Numbered from the stretch's first letter, positions 1 to 9,894 are shown. The stretch is 64,000 nt of DNA from Variovorax jilinensis (GCF_030316885.1 NZ_JASZYQ010000002.1:318001-382000); one strand, 5' to 3'. Numbers and translations are program-made. The notes: generated from the sequence alone by a model not told the origin.

Positions 1-680
1 ATGCTGTCGATGATCTCTGCCTCGAGCAGCGCCACCTTCTTCTTCAGCACGATCGTCTTGCCGCTCTTGGTGACCAGGTCCATCTGGACGTCGCGTGCCT
101 TGGTCAGCGTCATGCTCTTCTCGCCGGCGTAGAAGTCGCCGCCGTGCATGTGCGAGACGTGCGTCCGCGAAGCCGGGCTCCACTTGCTCATCGAGTGAGG
201 ATTCTTGCGCGCGCTGCGCTTGACGGCCGCCGGCGCACGACGGTCGGAATTGCCTTCGCGCAGCACCGGGTTGACCGCGCTGCCGAGCGCCTTCGAATAG
301 CGCGCGAGCACGGCCTTGTCCTCGTCCGTCTTCGGGTTCTCGGGAAAGTCGGGCAGCTTGTAGCCGCGGCTCTGCAGTTCACGGATCGCGGCCTGCAACT
401 GGGGCACCGAGGCACTGATGTTCGGCAGCTTGATGATGTTGGTGTCGGGCGACTGCGTCAGGCGGCCGAGTTCGCCGAGGTTGTCCGGCACCTGCTGCTC
501 GGGCGTCAGCACATCGGGGAATTCCGCCAGGATGCGGGCTGCCACGGAGATGTCGCTGGTCGCCACCTCGATGCCGGCGGGCGCGGCGAAGGTCTGAATG
601 ACGGGCAGCAGTGAGGCGGTCGCCAGCAAGGGGGCCTCGTCCGTGAGGGTGTAGATGATCTTCGATTTTCCGGATGCCAT
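1..680 (-). CDS. icd: Isocitrate dehydrogenase (NADP+), monomeric type, partial
   Basis: Oxidatively decarboxylates isocitrate to 2-oxoglutarate with NADP+ in the TCA cycle, in the cytoplasm. Only about the first 226 residues are present; the gene runs off the window at base 1, and the family is usually about 740 residues. The start is the ATG at 680, giving an N-terminus beginning [17 protein letters not shown]. The segments [15 protein letters not shown] (about residues 80-94) and [14 protein letters not shown] (about 137-150) are typical of the monomeric IDH family and unlike the dimeric enzyme. Upstream lies a 355-base region without a confident gene. The family assignment is secure; nothing can be said of the C-terminal half, which holds the metal-binding aspartates. 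Confidence 0.93.
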   Translation of the reverse strand, partial: MASGKSKIIYTLTDEAPLLATASLLPVIQTFAAPAGIEVATSDISVAARILAEFPDVLTPEQQVPDNLGELGRLTQSPDTNIIKLPNISASVPQLQAAIRELQSRGYKLPDFPENPKTDEDKAVLARYSKALGSAVNPVLREGNSDRRAPAAVKRSARKNPHSMSKWSPASRTHVSHMHGGDFYAGEKSMTLTKARDVQMDLVTKSGKTIVLKKKVALLEAEIIDS

Positions 681-1035
681 TGGTTTTCTCCAGTGCGCTA
701 AAAAGGTGCATGTGCTGCCCGCAACGGGCAAGCGGGTCCGCTGGTGCGAAGCCCGACCCGTCGAGTCTACGTTCACTCGCGATAGGCGGCGGCCGGGCGG
801 GGTCGCGCACGGCATGTCGGGGCGGGATTCGGTGATGACAAAGGCTACCGGCGCACTGCCTGTGAAGCCGCTGCCGTGCCTGATCGCCTGCGATGGGATG
901 GTTACAACAAGTAACGATAAATCGATTAGCGAATAACGTTCTGGTGCCGGGAGCGCATTTTCCCTGTGTACTTAAGTACCGATTTCGTCCATTATTGCGG
1001 TCCATTAGGCAATTGCCGCAACCGGGCCGACCTCA
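681..1035. other. Intergenic region upstream of icd
   Basis: This 355-base gap separates the divergent icd gene and a tentative small reading frame starting at 1036. It should contain the icd promoter and leader. It becomes AT-richer around 900-1000, unlike the flanking coding DNA, and contains the 12-base palindrome listed separately at 968-979. Short reading frames here have poor codon usage and no convincing ribosome-binding site, so none is called. Confidence 0.5.
968..979. promoter_or_regulatory. Perfect 12-base palindrome GTACTTAAGTAC
   Basis: A perfect inverted repeat GTACTT/AAGTAC lies in AT-rich DNA between icd and the small frame at 1036. It could be an operator for either side. 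It is 288 bases from the icd start, which is far for a simple icd operator. No factor is assigned. Confidence 0.3.
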
Positions 1036-1248
1036 ATGGACGCACCAATCCCTGCAGACAATCCCGCATTCCGTCGCTGGACCGAAGTCACGGACGCTTT
1101 CGCGCGTGAATTCCAGAGCCTGCAATCCGGAAACAAGGCGGCATTGGCGGAGGTGCGAAGGCTCTCGGGCGAGTTGCAGCGCATCGGCAAGGAAATGGGA
1201 CAGGACGTGCGGCACATCCCCACGGCGGGGGTCGACGCCGCGAAGTGA
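1036..1248 (+). CDS. Small hypothetical protein (tentative)
   Basis: Would encode 70 residues starting MDAPIPADNPAFRRW, rich in charged residues and predicted largely helical (segment around residues 15-55 with heptad-like Leu/Ala spacing). No signal peptide or membrane segment is visible and I do not recognise a family. The codons look compatible with a real gene, but the ribosome-binding site is weak and minus-strand frames also cross this DNA. Treat as a possible small cytoplasmic protein. Confidence 0.4.
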   Translation: MDAPIPADNPAFRRWTEVTDAFAREFQSLQSGNKAALAEVRRLSGELQRIGKEMGQDVRHIPTAGVDAAK

Positions 1249-1334
1249 CAGCGCTTTATTCAGAGTTTTCTCACTGACGCGCGAGACGCGCGTTCCTAGA
1301 CTTGTGCGCTTCCTGTCCTCCTGATTCCGAATCC

Positions 1335-1577
1335 ATGACTGCAGCCACGCTCGGCAACGAGCCGCCCTTCGAATCGACGCTGACCACACCATCGCCCGCA
1401 CGTGATCTCGCGTGTACCGGCGCGGTCCATCGCATCATGGGTCGCATCGACCATTACCTTCGGTGTGAAACACGCGAAGACGCGCACGACGGCGTACGGC
1501 TTATTGCGCGCCGGCAACTCGAAGCCGTGCTGGTTCAGGAACTCGTGAGCGCGCGATTGATGGGCGTCCGAATTTAG
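1335..1577 (+). CDS. Small hypothetical protein (tentative)
   Basis: Encodes 80 residues from the ATG at 1335 (starting MTAATLGNEPPFEST). The C-terminal half (around residues 30-80) is a probable amphipathic helix with many Arg, Glu and Leu residues. There is no export signal and no recognised family. A start 33 bases upstream is possible in the same frame, but no clear Shine-Dalgarno sequence supports either. It may form a unit with the frame at 1036. Function unknown. Confidence 0.38.
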   Translation: MTAATLGNEPPFESTLTTPSPARDLACTGAVHRIMGRIDHYLRCETREDAHDGVRLIARRQLEAVLVQELVSARLMGVRI

Positions 1578-1732
1578 AACTCGGCGTTTACGCGCTAAGA
1601 GATAAGTTTTCAATTCGGTGCCGCTCGGCACGCCGCTCAGGACCTTTGTCACAAAGCGGCCGACTTCGTGTTCCAAAGCCTTTCGGTCGTGCCGCGGCGC
1701 CCCTAGCATCGCGCCAACACTGAAAGCAAACC

Positions 1733-2050
1733 ATGCCGGATTCCATTTCCCGATCGATGCGCGTGCTGGTCCTGTTGTCGCTCGGCGTGACCAGCCTGAT
1801 GGCAAACGCCGAGATCCGCCGCTGCAAGGACGAGAACGGTCAGACCGTGATTTCGGATCGCCCCTGCGGTGCGGCCTTCCAGGGTCAGGGACCGCAACGC
1901 GATGCCTCTGGCGTTGCGGCGGTGGACCGCATGGCGGTGCCCGACATGCGCGTCGGCAGCGCGCGCCAGGGCAGCGGCCAGTACGACTTCATTCCGGGCC
2001 GCGACAGCCGCTCGGTGCAGCGCATCTCGGACAACAGCGCGACCCGCTGA
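1733..2050 (+). CDS. Exported DUF4124-type protein
   Basis: Encodes 105 residues with an N-terminal hydrophobic segment (about residues 9-26) ending in ANA, a likely signal peptide cleaved before EIRRC. The mature part begins with a DUF4124-like motif (RRCKDENGQTVISDRPC), with two cysteines that could form a disulfide in the periplasm. The C-terminal half is low-complexity, rich in Gly, Ser and Arg. Such proteins are common and uncharacterised in beta- and gammaproteobacteria. An internal ATG at 1757 is an alternative start that would still leave the signal peptide. Convergent with the NlpD-like gene. Confidence 0.72.
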   Translation: MPDSISRSMRVLVLLSLGVTSLMANAEIRRCKDENGQTVISDRPCGAAFQGQGPQRDASGVAAVDRMAVPDMRVGSARQGSGQYDFIPGRDSRSVQRISDNSATR

Positions 2051-2055
2051 GTGCG

Positions 2056-2772
2056 TCAGGGTGCCGGCGCGGCGCCCTGCGACCCGAGGTAGGGCATCGG
2101 ATCGACCGCCTGCCCGGCGCGCCGCACCTCGAAGTGCAGCTTTGTGGCGTTGCTGTCGCTGTTGCCCATCTCGGCGATCTTCTGGCCGGCCTTGACGTTC
2201 TCGTTTTCCTTCACGAGCAGCTTGCGGTTGTGCGCGTAGGCGGTGAGCAGGTTGTCGCCGTGCCTGAGCATCACGAGGTTGCCGTAGCCGCGCATGGTCG
2301 AGCCCGCGAAGACGACCCGTCCGGCGCTTGCCGCCAGCACCGGATCGCCGGGCCGGCCCGCGATGTCGATGCCCTTGTTGCTGGCGCCGTCGAAGCGTGC
2401 CGTGACCGTACCGCTCGCAGGCCACACGAAGGTGCCGGCCAGTGCGCCGGCAGCGGGTGCCGGCTTGCCGGGCGATGCGCGCGGGGCCTTCGAAGCCGAC
2501 TTGGGCGCCTTGTCCTTGCCGGCCTTGGCGCCATCGGCCTTGGTGCCCGGCGTCGTCGACGGCGGGCGCGACGATGGCGAGCCCGAAGCGCTGCCCTGGC
2601 TGGGTACGGACCGCGATCCGGTGCCGGCCTTGGAAGTGGATTGCGAACCCGGCGCGGGCTTGGTGGCAGTGCCGCAGGCGATCAGCGCGGCACTCAGGAG
2701 GCTCGCGGCAGCGAAGCGCGTGGCCGTGAGGAGGAGGGTGGAAGGATGGAAGGATGTCTTGACTTGATCCAT
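2056..2772 (-). CDS. NlpD-like LytM/M23 lipoprotein (catalytically degenerate)
   Basis: A 238-residue predicted lipoprotein: signal peptide with lipobox LIAC (Cys33), a long Pro/Ser/Lys/Ala-rich linker (about residues 35-125), then a LytM (peptidase M23) domain. The domain carries NKGIDIAG where active M23 enzymes have His at the first metal ligand, and ends with TAYAHN and KLHFEVR motifs. This loss of the first His is the NlpD/EnvC pattern, in which the domain activates periplasmic amidases rather than cutting peptidoglycan itself. The ATG at 2772 is chosen because the signal peptide follows it; an upstream in-frame extension adds only arginine-rich sequence. Amidase activation is inferred from the family. 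Confidence 0.85.
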   Translation of the reverse strand: MDQVKTSFHPSTLLLTATRFAAASLLSAALIACGTATKPAPGSQSTSKAGTGSRSVPSQGSASGSPSSRPPSTTPGTKADGAKAGKDKAPKSASKAPRASPGKPAPAAGALAGTFVWPASGTVTARFDGASNKGIDIAGRPGDPVLAASAGRVVFAGSTMRGYGNLVMLRHGDNLLTAYAHNRKLLVKENENVKAGQKIAEMGNSDSNATKLHFEVRRAGQAVDPMPYLGSQGAAPAP

Positions 2773-2848
2773 GGGCGTTCGGGGACTGCAGTGCCGATGA
2801 TGCCTGTCATCGGCATCGCTATCGGCGCAGGGTCCGACATTTCCGAGG

Positions 2849-3397
2849 TCAGCCGGCCGCGGCCTTCGCACGCGAGGGATACCAGTTCGTGAACTTGAAT
2901 GCAGCGACCAGCGCGGCGACGGTGATCAGGATGCCGAAGGACATCGGCACCGCGGGCAGATAGAGCATGAGCAGGTCGGCCAGCACCAGCACCGCGAAAG
3001 CGAGCGCCCAGGCCGCCGTGATGACATAGTTGGTGCGCAGGAAGCGCGGGCTCTGCCAGACCTCGGGCGCGACCCGCTCGCGGGCGTACTGGAGCGTGAA
3101 GGGCATGCGCAGCGCCATCGACGCCAGCACGATCGCCAGCAGGCCGGCATCGACACGCAGCCGCACGCCGAGCACCGACCATGCCGGATCGGCCAGGTAG
3201 GCATAGAGCGCCATGCCCGCGAACAGGATCAAGGTGCCGATCTCGAGGATCTTGGGCGAGCGGTCCGGGCTCAGCCAGTCGCGCAGCAGCAGTCCGGCCG
3301 AAACGATGGCGCCGGCAACGAGCCCGGCGCCCGAACCGGCAAGACGGTCGACGAGCGCGAAGACGATGAACGGCGCGAAGGCCAGCAGCATTCCCAT
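2849..3397 (-). CDS. Conserved inner-membrane protein, unknown function
   Basis: Encodes 182 residues that are mostly hydrophobic, with five to six probable transmembrane helices (about residues 5-20, 22-38, 52-68, 85-98, 122-146 and 150-168). The start ATG at 3397 is preceded by a good GGAGGA ribosome-binding site five bases upstream. No catalytic or ligand motif is recognisable. It lies 76 bases upstream of the NlpD-like gene on the same strand, so co-transcription is possible. I do not recognise a family. Confidence 0.75.
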   Translation of the reverse strand: MGMLLAFAPFIVFALVDRLAGSGAGLVAGAIVSAGLLLRDWLSPDRSPKILEIGTLILFAGMALYAYLADPAWSVLGVRLRVDAGLLAIVLASMALRMPFTLQYARERVAPEVWQSPRFLRTNYVITAAWALAFAVLVLADLLMLYLPAVPMSFGILITVAALVAAFKFTNWYPSRAKAAAG

Positions 3398-3491
3398 GAC
3401 TTGTCCTCCGAGGTCGCAACAACGGCATGGTACGAAGCCTGGGCCTTTGCGTCAGCCCCGCGATCGAACACCGCGGCGCGTTGCGGCCGGA

Positions 3492-3683
3492 CTACCACTC
3501 GCCGATTTCGCGCAGGCGCTGGTCGGGGTCGAGCCGCTCGAGGCGTTCTTGCACCCGGCGCTCCTGGCGCCTGTCGGCACCGACAAGGCGGCCCAGATTG
3601 CGGCGCAGGGCCTCGGCAATGGCATGGCGTGCCGTGGGCTTCGGCGTGCGACCGGCGCGGATCGAGCGGATGCGGCTGTTCAT
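3492..3683 (-). CDS. Small basic hypothetical protein (tentative)
   Basis: Encodes 63 residues, very rich in Arg and Glu (start MNSRIRSIRAGRTPK, end REIGEW). The ATG at 3683 is chosen because GAGGA lies about eight bases upstream; an ATG six bases earlier is also in frame. No domain or export signal is visible. The highly charged, probably helical sequence could bind nucleic acid, but that is speculation. Confidence 0.45.
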   Translation of the reverse strand: MNSRIRSIRAGRTPKPTARHAIAEALRRNLGRLVGADRRQERRVQERLERLDPDQRLREIGEW

Positions 3684-3878
3684 GGTCATTTCCTCGGGCT
3701 GTGCACGCATCATGCGCAGCGAATGCGTCGCCGGGATGACCGTTCGTGCCCGACGCGCGAAGTTGGCGGCCGTATCGTGCAATCCGCACGCATGTCGCAG
3801 CTTGGCGTTGCGCGTCGGCGACAGCGGGCAGCTCTTGCGAAATCGGGGCGCCCTGGGATCCGGGGTGGCCTGACAGGC

Positions 3879-5661
<1,783 letters not shown>

Positions 5662-5758
5662 GGTGTCTCCTTTGATTGATGAGTGTTCGTCCGGCCAAAC
5701 GGACGTTGGCCAATGAGGTGTGCGGTGTCAAGCACCGCGGCGTTGCGCGCCCGTGGCT

Positions 5759-6355
5759 TCAGGCCTTCCTTCGGCTCGGCGAGGTCGAGCAGGGATGCTC
5801 GAGCGCGTGAGCCCGGTCGATGAAGCGGCGGCTGGCGGCCAGCAGTTCCTTGCGCGTCTTGTCGCTCTCGACCGAGCGCGCGAGCACGACCGCGCCCACG
5901 CATTGCGCGATCAGTGCCCAGGCAGCGTCGGAGTCGCCGATGCGATCGCTCCAGTTCTTCTGCGTGCGCTTGAGGCTGGCTTCGACCGCGCGGCGGACCT
6001 CGGGGCCGGCGCGCGCGATCTCGGGGCCGAGCGCCGTGAGCGCGCAGCCCTTGTCGGGGTTCTCGACGTGGAAGCTGCTGAGGTAGCCGCGCAGGCAGCG
6101 CGCCACGTGATCGGCCGGGGAGTCCTCGTTGCCGGCCAGCATGTCGGCGCTGTTGTCGACCTCTTCGCTGATCAGCGCCTCGAACAGCGCCTGCTTCGAA
6201 GGGAAGTGGCTGTAGAACGCGCCGCCCGTCATGCCGATGGCGCCCATCAGCGCATCGACGCCGGTGGCCTCGAAGCCGCCGCTCTTGGCGATCGCACGGC
6301 TGCTGGCCAGTAGCTTTTCTCGGACTTCCTGCTTGTGGGTACTGGCGTAGCGCAT
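5759..6355 (-). CDS. TetR/AcrR-family transcriptional regulator
   Basis: A 198-residue regulator with an N-terminal TetR helix-turn-helix (about residues 8-60; includes GFEATGVDALMGAIGMTGGAF and the YSHFPSKQALFEAL signature). The C-terminal ligand-binding helices are variable and do not reveal the ligand. The gene is upstream of, and in the same direction as, the SDR and nitronate monooxygenase genes, 97 bases away. A strong set of inverted repeats lies 49 to 68 bases upstream of its start, pointing to autorepression and probably control of the downstream genes. Confidence 0.9.
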   Translation of the reverse strand: MRYASTHKQEVREKLLASSRAIAKSGGFEATGVDALMGAIGMTGGAFYSHFPSKQALFEALISEEVDNSADMLAGNEDSPADHVARCLRGYLSSFHVENPDKGCALTALGPEIARAGPEVRRAVEASLKRTQKNWSDRIGDSDAAWALIAQCVGAVVLARSVESDKTRKELLAASRRFIDRAHALEHPCSTSPSRRKA

Positions 6356-6403
6356 TGGGTGTCGGGTAGAGCTTGCTGTCAGGCGAAAACGATAGCATGA
6401 CTT

Positions 6404-6423
6404 TCGTTAACTTAACGATCGTT
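6404..6423. promoter_or_regulatory. Overlapping inverted repeats, candidate TetR operator
   Basis: TCGTTAA-C-TTAACGA (6404-6418) is a perfect 7+1+7 inverted repeat, and it overlaps a second perfect palindrome AACGATCGTT (6414-6423). Both lie in the AT-richer region upstream of the TetR gene starting at 6355. Size and symmetry fit a TetR-family dimer pair. The assignment to this regulator rests on position alone. Confidence 0.55.
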
Positions 6424-6517
6424 CGTCAAATAGTCGAAGATTCGCGAGGAGTTTGGCGCACCAGGCGCCTCGCGAGAAACGATCGGGGGGGAGATTGGAT
6501 GGCGGGGCGTCGGGCTC

Positions 6518-6547
6518 GCCGCCATCCTGCAGGCCGCCATCCTGCAG
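6518..6547. repeat. Perfect tandem duplication, 2 x 15 bases
   Basis: GCCGCCATCCTGCAG occurs twice in direct succession between the trhA stop codon and the TetR promoter region. It lies outside any called gene and looks like a simple local duplication. Confidence 0.6.
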
Positions 6548-6573
6548 ACACAGGGCCGGGCGGCTTGCCGCGC

Positions 6574-7242
6574 TCAGCCGTGCGAGTGCCAGAGCGCCGC
6601 GAAGAAGTGGCAGGCGCTGCCCGCCAGCACGAACAGGTGCCAGACGAAGTGGCCGAAGCGCAGGCGGGAGTCGAAGAGGAACACCACCGCGCCGGCCGTG
6701 TAGGCCAGCCCGCCCGCGATCAGCCACGCGAGGCCAGCCGACGACATGCGCTCGTAGAGCGGCACCGCGGCCGCCACGGCCATCCAGCCCATCGCCACGT
6801 AGAGGCCGGTCGACCACAGCGGATGGCGCAGCCGGTTGAAAAGCTTGGCGCCGACGCCGATGGCCGCCACGCACCAGATCGCGCCGAACAGCGTCCAGCC
6901 CCACGGGCCCTGCAACACGCCGAACAGGAAGGGCATGTAGCTGCCCGCGATGAACAGGAAGATCGCGGCATGGTCGATGCGGTTGAACCAGGCCTTGGCG
7001 CGGCCAAGCGGCAGCGCGTGGTAGAGCGTCGAGACCGCGTACAGCAGGATCATCGTGCCCGCGAAGAGGCTGGCCGCCACCACCGCCGAGGCGCCCGCGT
7101 CCTTCTGGGTTGCGCTGTAGACCAGGATCGGCAGGGATGCGATCGCGAGCAGCAGGCCGAGGCCGTGGCTCAGCGAATTGAGCAGTTCCTCGACGGGGGT
7201 CTGGTCGCGCTCCGCGACGCGTGCGGCGGTCTTCGGCTTCAT
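6574..7242 (-). CDS. trhA: TrhA / hemolysin III family membrane protein
   Basis: A 222-residue integral membrane protein of the PAQR/hemolysin III (YqfA/TrhA) family with seven predicted transmembrane helices. Typical motifs are NSLSHGLGLLLA (about residues 22-33), STLYHALP (about 71-78) with a conserved His, FNRIDHAAIFLFIAGSY (about 86-102), and the C-terminal HFVWHLFVLAGSACHF. The conserved Ser/His/Asp residues suggest a metal-dependent membrane hydrolase as in adiponectin receptors. The E. coli homologue is linked to membrane energetics and fatty-acid homeostasis. The start follows the SPFH gene stop by only 16 bases, so it may be the last gene of the nfeD-SPFH-trhA transcript. Confidence 0.88.
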   Translation of the reverse strand: MKPKTAARVAERDQTPVEELLNSLSHGLGLLLAIASLPILVYSATQKDAGASAVVAASLFAGTMILLYAVSTLYHALPLGRAKAWFNRIDHAAIFLFIAGSYMPFLFGVLQGPWGWTLFGAIWCVAAIGVGAKLFNRLRHPLWSTGLYVAMGWMAVAAAVPLYERMSSAGLAWLIAGGLAYTAGAVVFLFDSRLRFGHFVWHLFVLAGSACHFFAALWHSHG

Positions 7243-7258
7243 GGCGGTCTCCCTGGGT

Positions 7259-8170
7259 TCAGCTGGCGGGTCCCTTGACCATCGTCATCGCCGAGGTGAT
7301 CAGCGTCGACACTTCGGTCATGTTGCTGGGCACGATCAAGGTGGTCTTGGCCTTGTCTGCCACCTTGCCGTAGGCCTGCAATGCTTCTTCGGCGACCTTG
7401 AGCTGCACGGCCGAGTGGCCGCCGGGCTCCTGGATCGCCTGGGCAATGCGCGAGATCGCTCCGGCCGTGGCCTCGGCCACCGCGCCGATCGCGGCAGCCT
7501 CGCCCTGCGCCTTGTTGACCACGGCCTGCTTCTCGCCCTCGGAACGCGCGATCGCGGCCTCGCGCTCGCCGGTCGCGATGTTGATCTGCTCCTGGCGCCG
7601 GCCTTCCGAGGCTGCGATCAGCGCCCGCTTCTCGCGCTCGGCCGTGATCTGCGACTGCATCGCATGCAGGATTTCCTTCGGCGGCGTGAGGTCCTTGATC
7701 TCGTAGCGCAGCACCTTGACGCCCCAGTTGAGCGCGGCCTCGTCGATCGCGGACACCACCTGGGCGTTGATGATGTCGCGCTCCTCGAAGGTCTTGTCGA
7801 GCTCGAGCTTGCCGATCACGCTGCGCAGCGAGGTCTGGGCCAGCTGCGTGACGGCCGTGATGTAGTTGGACGAGCCGTAGCTCGCGCGCATCGGGTCGGT
7901 GACCTGGAAGTACAGGATGCCGTCGACCGTGAGCTGGGTGTTGTCGCGCGTGATGCAGACCTGGCTCGGCACGTCCAGGGGCACTTCCTTCAGGCTATGC
8001 CGGTAGGCCACGCGATCGATGAAGGGCACCAGGAAGTTGGCACCGGGCAGCAGCGTCGCATGGTACTTGCCCATGCGCTCGACCACCCACGCGTGCTGCT
8101 GGGGAACGAACTTGACCGCGCGGGCGACGAACAGGATCGCGACGACGAGGATGACCAACGAGATTTCCAT
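7259..8170 (-). CDS. SPFH/Band 7 membrane protein (paraslipin/QmcA type)
   Basis: A 303-residue stomatin-like protein. An N-terminal membrane anchor (about residues 3-22) is followed by an SPFH domain (about 23-190, including VVERMGKYHATLLPG and TRDNTQLTVDGILYFQV) and an Ala/Glu-rich coiled coil (about 190-250). Such proteins oligomerise on the inner membrane into microdomain scaffolds and are usually paired with an NfeD protein. The NfeD gene lies 45 bases upstream on the same strand, which supports the pairing. Anchoring, oligomerisation and stress roles are inferred from the family. Confidence 0.92.
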   Translation of the reverse strand: MEISLVILVVAILFVARAVKFVPQQHAWVVERMGKYHATLLPGANFLVPFIDRVAYRHSLKEVPLDVPSQVCITRDNTQLTVDGILYFQVTDPMRASYGSSNYITAVTQLAQTSLRSVIGKLELDKTFEERDIINAQVVSAIDEAALNWGVKVLRYEIKDLTPPKEILHAMQSQITAEREKRALIAASEGRRQEQINIATGEREAAIARSEGEKQAVVNKAQGEAAAIGAVAEATAGAISRIAQAIQEPGGHSAVQLKVAEEALQAYGKVADKAKTTLIVPSNMTEVSTLITSAMTMVKGPAS

Positions 8171-8215
8171 GAGCGCTTTCAGAGGAAGGAAAAGAGGCTC
8201 GTGTGCTTCATCGCT

Positions 8216-8632
8216 TCAACGGATGAATTCGACCACGAGGAAGTTGCCTTGAACATCGACGATGCGATGTATGCCGGGATGGAGGGGGCCGTCGCCCGCG
8301 GGCTTCACCTGCCAGGTGGCACCGCGGTAGCGGACCTCGGCGCTGCGCGCCTCGGACCAGGCCGCCACCGTGACCTGTTCCCCGACGTCGATCTGCATGT
8401 CGGCCAGGCTGGCCTTCGGCCGTCCGCGCCGGCGCAGGTACCAGCCGCCGACGAAGGCCACGCAGGCCACCGCGGCGCAGACGATCTGCGTCGGCATCGC
8501 GGCGCCCAGGTGGGCCGCGATGGCGCCGACCGCGAAGCCGATCGCGATCAGCAGCGCGTAGATGGTGCCCGTGACCAGTTCGAGCGCCACCAGCGCGAAG
8601 GTCATCAACCACCAGACTGCAGGGGCTGTCAT
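8216..8632 (-). CDS. NfeD-like membrane protein
   Basis: A 138-residue protein with two to three N-terminal transmembrane helices (about residues 5-70) and a C-terminal soluble OB-fold-like NfeD domain (about 80-138, including VGEQVTVAAW and VDVQGNFLVVEF). This is the short NfeD form without the serine-protease domain. It is the first gene of a minus-strand run with the SPFH protein and trhA. NfeD and SPFH partners typically act together in membrane organisation. Confidence 0.88.
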   Translation of the reverse strand: MTAPAVWWLMTFALVALELVTGTIYALLIAIGFAVGAIAAHLGAAMPTQIVCAAVACVAFVGGWYLRRRGRPKASLADMQIDVGEQVTVAAWSEARSAEVRYRGATWQVKPAGDGPLHPGIHRIVDVQGNFLVVEFIR

Positions 8633-8736
8633 GTGCGTCCTTTCAAAGCCGGGCCGTGAATGCCGCGGTGCGTCGAGGATAGCCGGCCGTCGCTGCGGGC
8701 AGAATCGAAACCCTTGAACAATCGGCCAGGCCCGCC

Positions 8737-9114
8737 ATGAACCGTTCGCTCCTGAAGGAGATGTTCAGCGAGATGGTCCTGAAGAAGGACATCTCGCTGG
8801 CCTCGCGCTACTACCATCCGGACTTCGTGCTCGAGACCAACGGCCAGCAGCAGGGCTACGCCGATTTCGTGGCCGGCCACGAGCGCGTCTATCCGACCTC
8901 GATCGGCTACGACGTGCGCTACGACGAGGCGTCGTGGGTCGAGAGCGCGGACAAGGTCGCCGCGCGGCTGTGGATCACGACCCGCCGCCCCGGTGAGGCC
9001 GCGGTCGAGATGCAGGTGGTGCTGATTGCCACCTACCGCGACGGCCGCATCCTGCACCTGCTCGAGCTGACCTGGCCCGACTGGACGCAGGTCAAGGCGC
9101 TCGAGAGCTACTAG
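8737..9114 (+). CDS. NTF2-like (SnoaL-type) small protein
   Basis: Encodes 125 residues resembling the nuclear-transport-factor-2-like/SnoaL fold: an N-terminal helix (MNRSLLKEMFSEMVLKKD), then YYHPDFVLETNG, the domain's usual cone entry, and alternating strands with VVLIATYRDGRILHLLELTW at the end. It is cytoplasmic, with no signal peptide. Members may be isomerases, hydrolases or ligand-binding proteins and the sequence does not show which. It is divergent from nfeD across 104 bases. The gene ends just before a decayed membrane-protein remnant. Confidence 0.75.
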   Translation: MNRSLLKEMFSEMVLKKDISLASRYYHPDFVLETNGQQQGYADFVAGHERVYPTSIGYDVRYDEASWVESADKVAARLWITTRRPGEAAVEMQVVLIATYRDGRILHLLELTWPDWTQVKALESY

Positions 9115-9136
9115 GGCCTGTTCACACGGCTTCCAC

Positions 9137-9395
9137 CTGTTGCCGAGCGCGATCGTCGGCGTCGTGCGCGGGCGCTGCACGCGGCTCTGGATCGAGCCCG
9201 ACGGTCGCATGTACCGGCAAGGCACGGCGCTCACGATCGCGCTTCGTGCTGCTGGTCGGCTGCGAGTTCGCGCTCGGCGCATGGCAGTACATGAAGCACG
9301 CGCCTGCGGAGCAGCGCGAGCGGCGTCGGACACGGCCCGAAGGCCGTCCAGGGCGGCTGAGATACACTCCGCGCCGCTTGCAGCCCGCTTCGTAG
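9137..9395 (+). pseudogene. Frameshifted remnant of a small membrane protein
   Basis: Two overlapping plus-strand frames read as one protein split by a +1 frameshift near 9240. The first frame gives RLWIEPDGRMYRQGTALTIA and the second continues RFVLLVGCEFALGAWQYMKH to a stop at 9393-9395. Joined, they resemble the core of a small CcdC/DUF1453-like membrane protein (a WIxxDGRxxRQGT turn followed by a hydrophobic helix). There is no intact start upstream. The family likeness is from memory and weak; the split frame is seen directly. This occupies most of the 330-base gap before the HU gene, and the HU promoter must lie within or just after it. Confidence 0.45.
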
Positions 9396-9444
9396 GCTGC
9401 GCCGCCATAGGCAACATGGCGAAACCACAGATAGGAAAATTGAA

Positions 9445-9825
9445 GTGAACCGTATCGAACTGGTCGAGAAGATCGCCACCACGCACAACCTCAGCAAGGC
9501 CGAAGCGGCCCGCATCCTCGAGACCGTCACCGGCTCCATCGTCGCCGCCGTCAAGAAGGGCGACCCCGTTCAGCTGATCGGCTTCGGCACCTTCAAGCAG
9601 GTGGCACGCGCAGCGCGCACCGGCTTCAACCCGCAAGCCGGCGCAGCGATCAAGATCGCCGCCCAGAAGGTGCCCAAGTTCGTGCCGGGCGCTGCCTTCA
9701 AGGCCGCCGTCGACCCCAAGGCGGCCAAGCGCAAGGCCGACAAGGCCGCTGCCAAGCCGGTCGCTAAGAAGGCTGCCGCACCCGCCAAGAAGGCTGCCGC
9801 ACCGGCCAAGAAGGCACGCAAGTAA
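9445..9825 (+). CDS. HU-family nucleoid protein with Lys/Ala-rich tail
   Basis: Encodes 126 residues. Residues 1-90 are a standard HU/IHF fold (MNRIELVEKIATTHNLSKAEA, then DPVQLIGFGTFKQVARAARTG and the DNA-binding arm FNPQAGAAIKIAAQKVPKFVPG). Residues about 95-126 form a lysine/alanine/proline tail with repeated AAAPAKKA units, like tails of eukaryotic H1 and known from Variovorax and related HU proteins. The start is GTG at 9445, with AGGA eight bases upstream. A strong terminator follows. The tail probably adds nonspecific DNA or chromatin compaction capacity, by inference. Confidence 0.93.
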   Translation: MNRIELVEKIATTHNLSKAEAARILETVTGSIVAAVKKGDPVQLIGFGTFKQVARAARTGFNPQAGAAIKIAAQKVPKFVPGAAFKAAVDPKAAKRKADKAAAKPVAKKAAAPAKKAAAPAKKARK

Positions 9826-9845
9826 GCTGCGTCCCGCTCATGAAG

Positions 9846-9869
9846 AACGGCCCCTCGGGGCCGTTTTTT
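9846..9869 (+). terminator. Rho-independent terminator after HU
   Basis: A 9-base GC-rich stem (AACGGCCCC ... GGGGCCGTT) with a 2-base loop, running into a T tract of six. It lies 21 bases past the HU stop codon and faces the convergent P-type ATPase gene, for which it could also act. Confidence 0.9.
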
Positions 9870-9894
9870 CGTTTCTGCAGCGGCCTTGCGTTGC

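Noticed and set aside
2773-2871. Upstream extension of the NlpD-like gene by 33 codons
   Set aside because: The added sequence is Arg/Asp-rich and would bury the lipoprotein signal peptide.
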